Below are positions 1 to 39,661 of a DNA stretch of 39,661 nucleotides, piece by piece. The DNA is taken from contig JAANSK020122234.1 in assembly GCA_011763485.2 (NCBI GenBank), positions 1-39,661 on the forward strand, in the 5' to 3' direction. The DNA comes from Isoetes engelmannii (lineage: Eukaryota; Streptophyta; Lycopodiopsida; Isoetales; Isoetaceae). A model generated the notes under the pieces. The model saw only the letters and a program-made list of their open reading frames with translations. It searched no databases and was not told the origin of the DNA. A program made the translations under genes and the position numbers. The first letter of the stretch is position 1. Every line of letters begins with the position of its first letter.

Positions 1-70
<70 letters not shown>
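1..70. repeat. (CT)n microsatellite
   Basis: A pure CT dinucleotide run fills the first 70 bases and continues into a C-rich, pyrimidine-rich stretch to about 100. It lies in the intron just upstream of the first visible exon at 152, and the run may extend beyond the window. Confidence 0.97.
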
Positions 71-75
<5 letters not shown>

Positions 76-151
76 CCGCCATCCCTCCCCTCCTCCCTCA
101 TATTTTTGGCGTTTCTTAAGTTGATGTCTAAATGATTGTATTGGATAATAG

Positions 152-38028
<37,877 letters not shown>

Positions 38029-38388
38029 CACCCATTTTATATATTCGCATGCAGCGCATTGCTTGCATGTCTGCTTGTATATTTCTATTAAACATTCTTC
38101 TTGTGCAGCATTCATTCTCTCTTTGGTATTGGAAAAAAATAAGAAATAAGAGTCTGCGTCAAAATTCGAACTTGAAACATCCTATACCGCATTCAATCTA
38201 TACTATGTAACAGCAAAGTTTTGCAGAAAGTAGAAGCAATTGAAATTTTGGACGAGCATCCCTTTTCTTTTTTTCTTTTCTTTTTTTTTTACACGATATC
38301 TTAAAAAATGATTGTCTAGCTTCGTATAGGACCATTTCTGACTCCAAAGCAGAAGACACCTAAATGTTGCCTACCCCCCTTTTTTGAC

Positions 38389-38404
38389 CACGTGTTGCCA
38401 CGTG
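38389..38404. promoter_or_regulatory. Two G-boxes (CACGTG) ten bases apart
   Basis: CACGTG at 38389-38394 and 38399-38404, embedded in CCACGTGTTGCCACGTGTT. The 10-base spacing places both on the same helical face. They lie downstream of the BEACH gene; whether they serve a neighbouring promoter cannot be told here. Confidence 0.4.
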
Positions 38405-38486
38405 TTCCAAATTCTTTCCAAAAATGTTGCCCCTTCTACTAACATTTTGGTTTTGGCCTAAGGAAATCACACTAGGGCAATGCCTA

Positions 38487-38492
38487 AATAAA
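38487..38492 (+). terminator. Candidate poly(A) signal AATAAA
   Basis: AATAAA about 460 bases after the stop codon of the BEACH gene. Plant poly(A) signals are degenerate, so this is only a candidate. Confidence 0.25.
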
Positions 38493-39176
38493 TACGTGGA
38501 GAGTTTGGGCAGGTGTTGAGCCCAAAAATCGTTCTGCCATCATTGTGATATCACACTGTCATGTCTAAGAAGTTCCACATCATCTAATACGCAAGCAGTG
38601 CAAACACCGATATTTTTTTTTATCAGGATTTAAAACAAAAACAAAGATGCAAAGAATCATTGCAGCTGATAATCCGTGTGAAGCAACGATTTCTTTATAG
38701 TAGAGATGCCAAAATTTTATAGGAAATCATCTTACGAGCTTTGTAATTCTCTTATTTGTTAAAAGCTTCAGCTTTGATCATTATAAATTCTTTTTGAAAC
38801 TCTGATTCCATCTATTCTTCACAAGATTGACTCATCTATATTGGTCGGAATACCTTTTTGCTCCTGTGTAATCCAAAAGCCCCATAAAAGTTTACCCCAA
38901 ATCTCCAAAATTTAAAGCTTTGCACTTGCATGCAGATTTTATTTTAAAATCCAATTGACGATTCTAATCCATTATTCTGTTCTGTTTGATGCCGATTTGA
39001 TGAGTAGTGAACCAACAGACCGCACATGCAACTCTTCATCCAGAAAAGGTGAGCAGAGAAGCGATTGATGCAGAGAAGCGAAAATGTGCAAGAAGCGTGA
39101 ATACGTGGATACATGTGCTGATGTGTTGCATGCCGAAAGTTTATGGCAGGCACTGTCGCCCGTCCAAAAAGCTCAG

Positions 39177-39208
39177 GGTGCCTAAATGCTGACTGTATTT
39201 TAGGCACC
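39177..39208. repeat. Perfect inverted repeat (hairpin), 10-base stem
   Basis: GGTGCCTAAA (39177-39186) and TTTAGGCACC (39199-39208) with a 12-base loop. A further GCCTAAAA follows at about 39228. No long U-run or transposon body is attached. Confidence 0.7.
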
Positions 39209-39307
39209 ATATGTGTGATAGTGTGCCTGCCTAAAATACTCACATGGCATAATATTATTGGCCGTTATTTTTTATTTTTTGGGTTTAGCCCACAGTGTGA
39301 TTTTGCC

Positions 39308-39421
39308 CTAAGAGAAAAATTAGAGAAATTGAGAGAAAAATCAGCTAGATAGAGAAACTAGAGAGAGAATAGAGAGAGTGAGACTAGAGAAAGAATAGAG
39401 AGAGATGAATTAGAGAGAGGA
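39308..39421. repeat. GA-rich degenerate repeat
   Basis: Irregular units of TAGAGAGAGAA and AGAGAAA type over about 115 bases. Low-complexity purine-rich sequence. Confidence 0.85.
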
Positions 39422-39661
39422 TAAACCTTGTGAAAGAACTCAAAACTAGCGCAACAAGAATTACACACGTGTGTGTTATACATTTTATTTTTAGTCAACA
39501 TTTAGCCATTCATATTTATACAGAATTATCACCATAGTTACATCACAATTACAATACAATTGTATACATTGAAATCTGATTCATGTAAGAGTTCACAAGA
39601 GAAAATTGTTTCATGTCAGAAACTGATCCATATCAGAGTTTTACAATAGTTCATTAACAAC

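Larger units (their letters stand above)
38029..39661. other. 3' UTR and downstream flank of the BEACH gene
   Basis: No further gene was recognised. Contents seen: a C/T- and T-rich tract at about 38262-38292, two G-boxes at 38389 and 38399, AATAAA at 38487, a perfect 10-base stem hairpin at 39177-39208 and a GA-rich repeat at 39308-39421. The end of the transcript cannot be fixed from sequence alone. Confidence 0.6.

Overview
The window is nuclear DNA of a land plant. Its backbone is one large plus-strand host gene, the C-terminal part of a plant class C BEACH-domain protein (BCHC type: PH-BEACH, BEACH and WD40 domains). I could place 25 exons from 152 to 38028. They sum to 4,947 bases, exactly 1,648 codons plus a stop, with matching phase at every junction and GT/AG at every intron end. 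The 5' part of the gene lies to the left, outside the window. The exons have diverged clearly from the angiosperm versions I remember and the introns are long and AT-rich. A fern, lycophyte or other slowly turning-over large plant genome is plausible, but this is inference and I cannot name the species.

Layout: 1-151 end of an intron with a (CT)n run; 152-5470 six exons of the helical-repeat region upstream of PH-BEACH; 5471-12619 a 7.1 kb intron with a dead copia element; 12620-15114 linker and PH-BEACH exons; 15115-17811 an intron with a small, internally rearranged copia copy; 17812-18435 the first BEACH exons; 18436-30418 a 12 kb intron with a sense-strand copia fossil split by a 3.2 kb non-autonomous LTR element, followed by a nearly full-length antisense copia; 30419-30568 a BEACH exon; 30569-35686 a 5.1 kb intron with copia fossils, a 1.9 kb deleted LTR element and a MITE; 35687-38028 the remaining BEACH exons and the WD40 exons; 38029-39661 3' flank without a recognised gene.

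Almost all sequence between exons that can be identified is Ty1/copia-derived, and nearly all of it lies antisense to the host gene. No element has an undamaged coding region. A second theme is the number of short local tandem duplications (about 27-160 bp period, 16 counted), several of which arose after the elements inserted. No tRNA, rRNA, CRISPR array, operon or prokaryotic feature was seen. I found no clear evidence for a wholly new system. The most useful leads are the 72-base in-frame intron in the WD40 region, the nested non-autonomous LTR element with its exact target-site duplication, the foreign segment inside the 15.5-17.8 kb copia copy, the MITE with long terminal inverted repeats, and the local duplication pattern.
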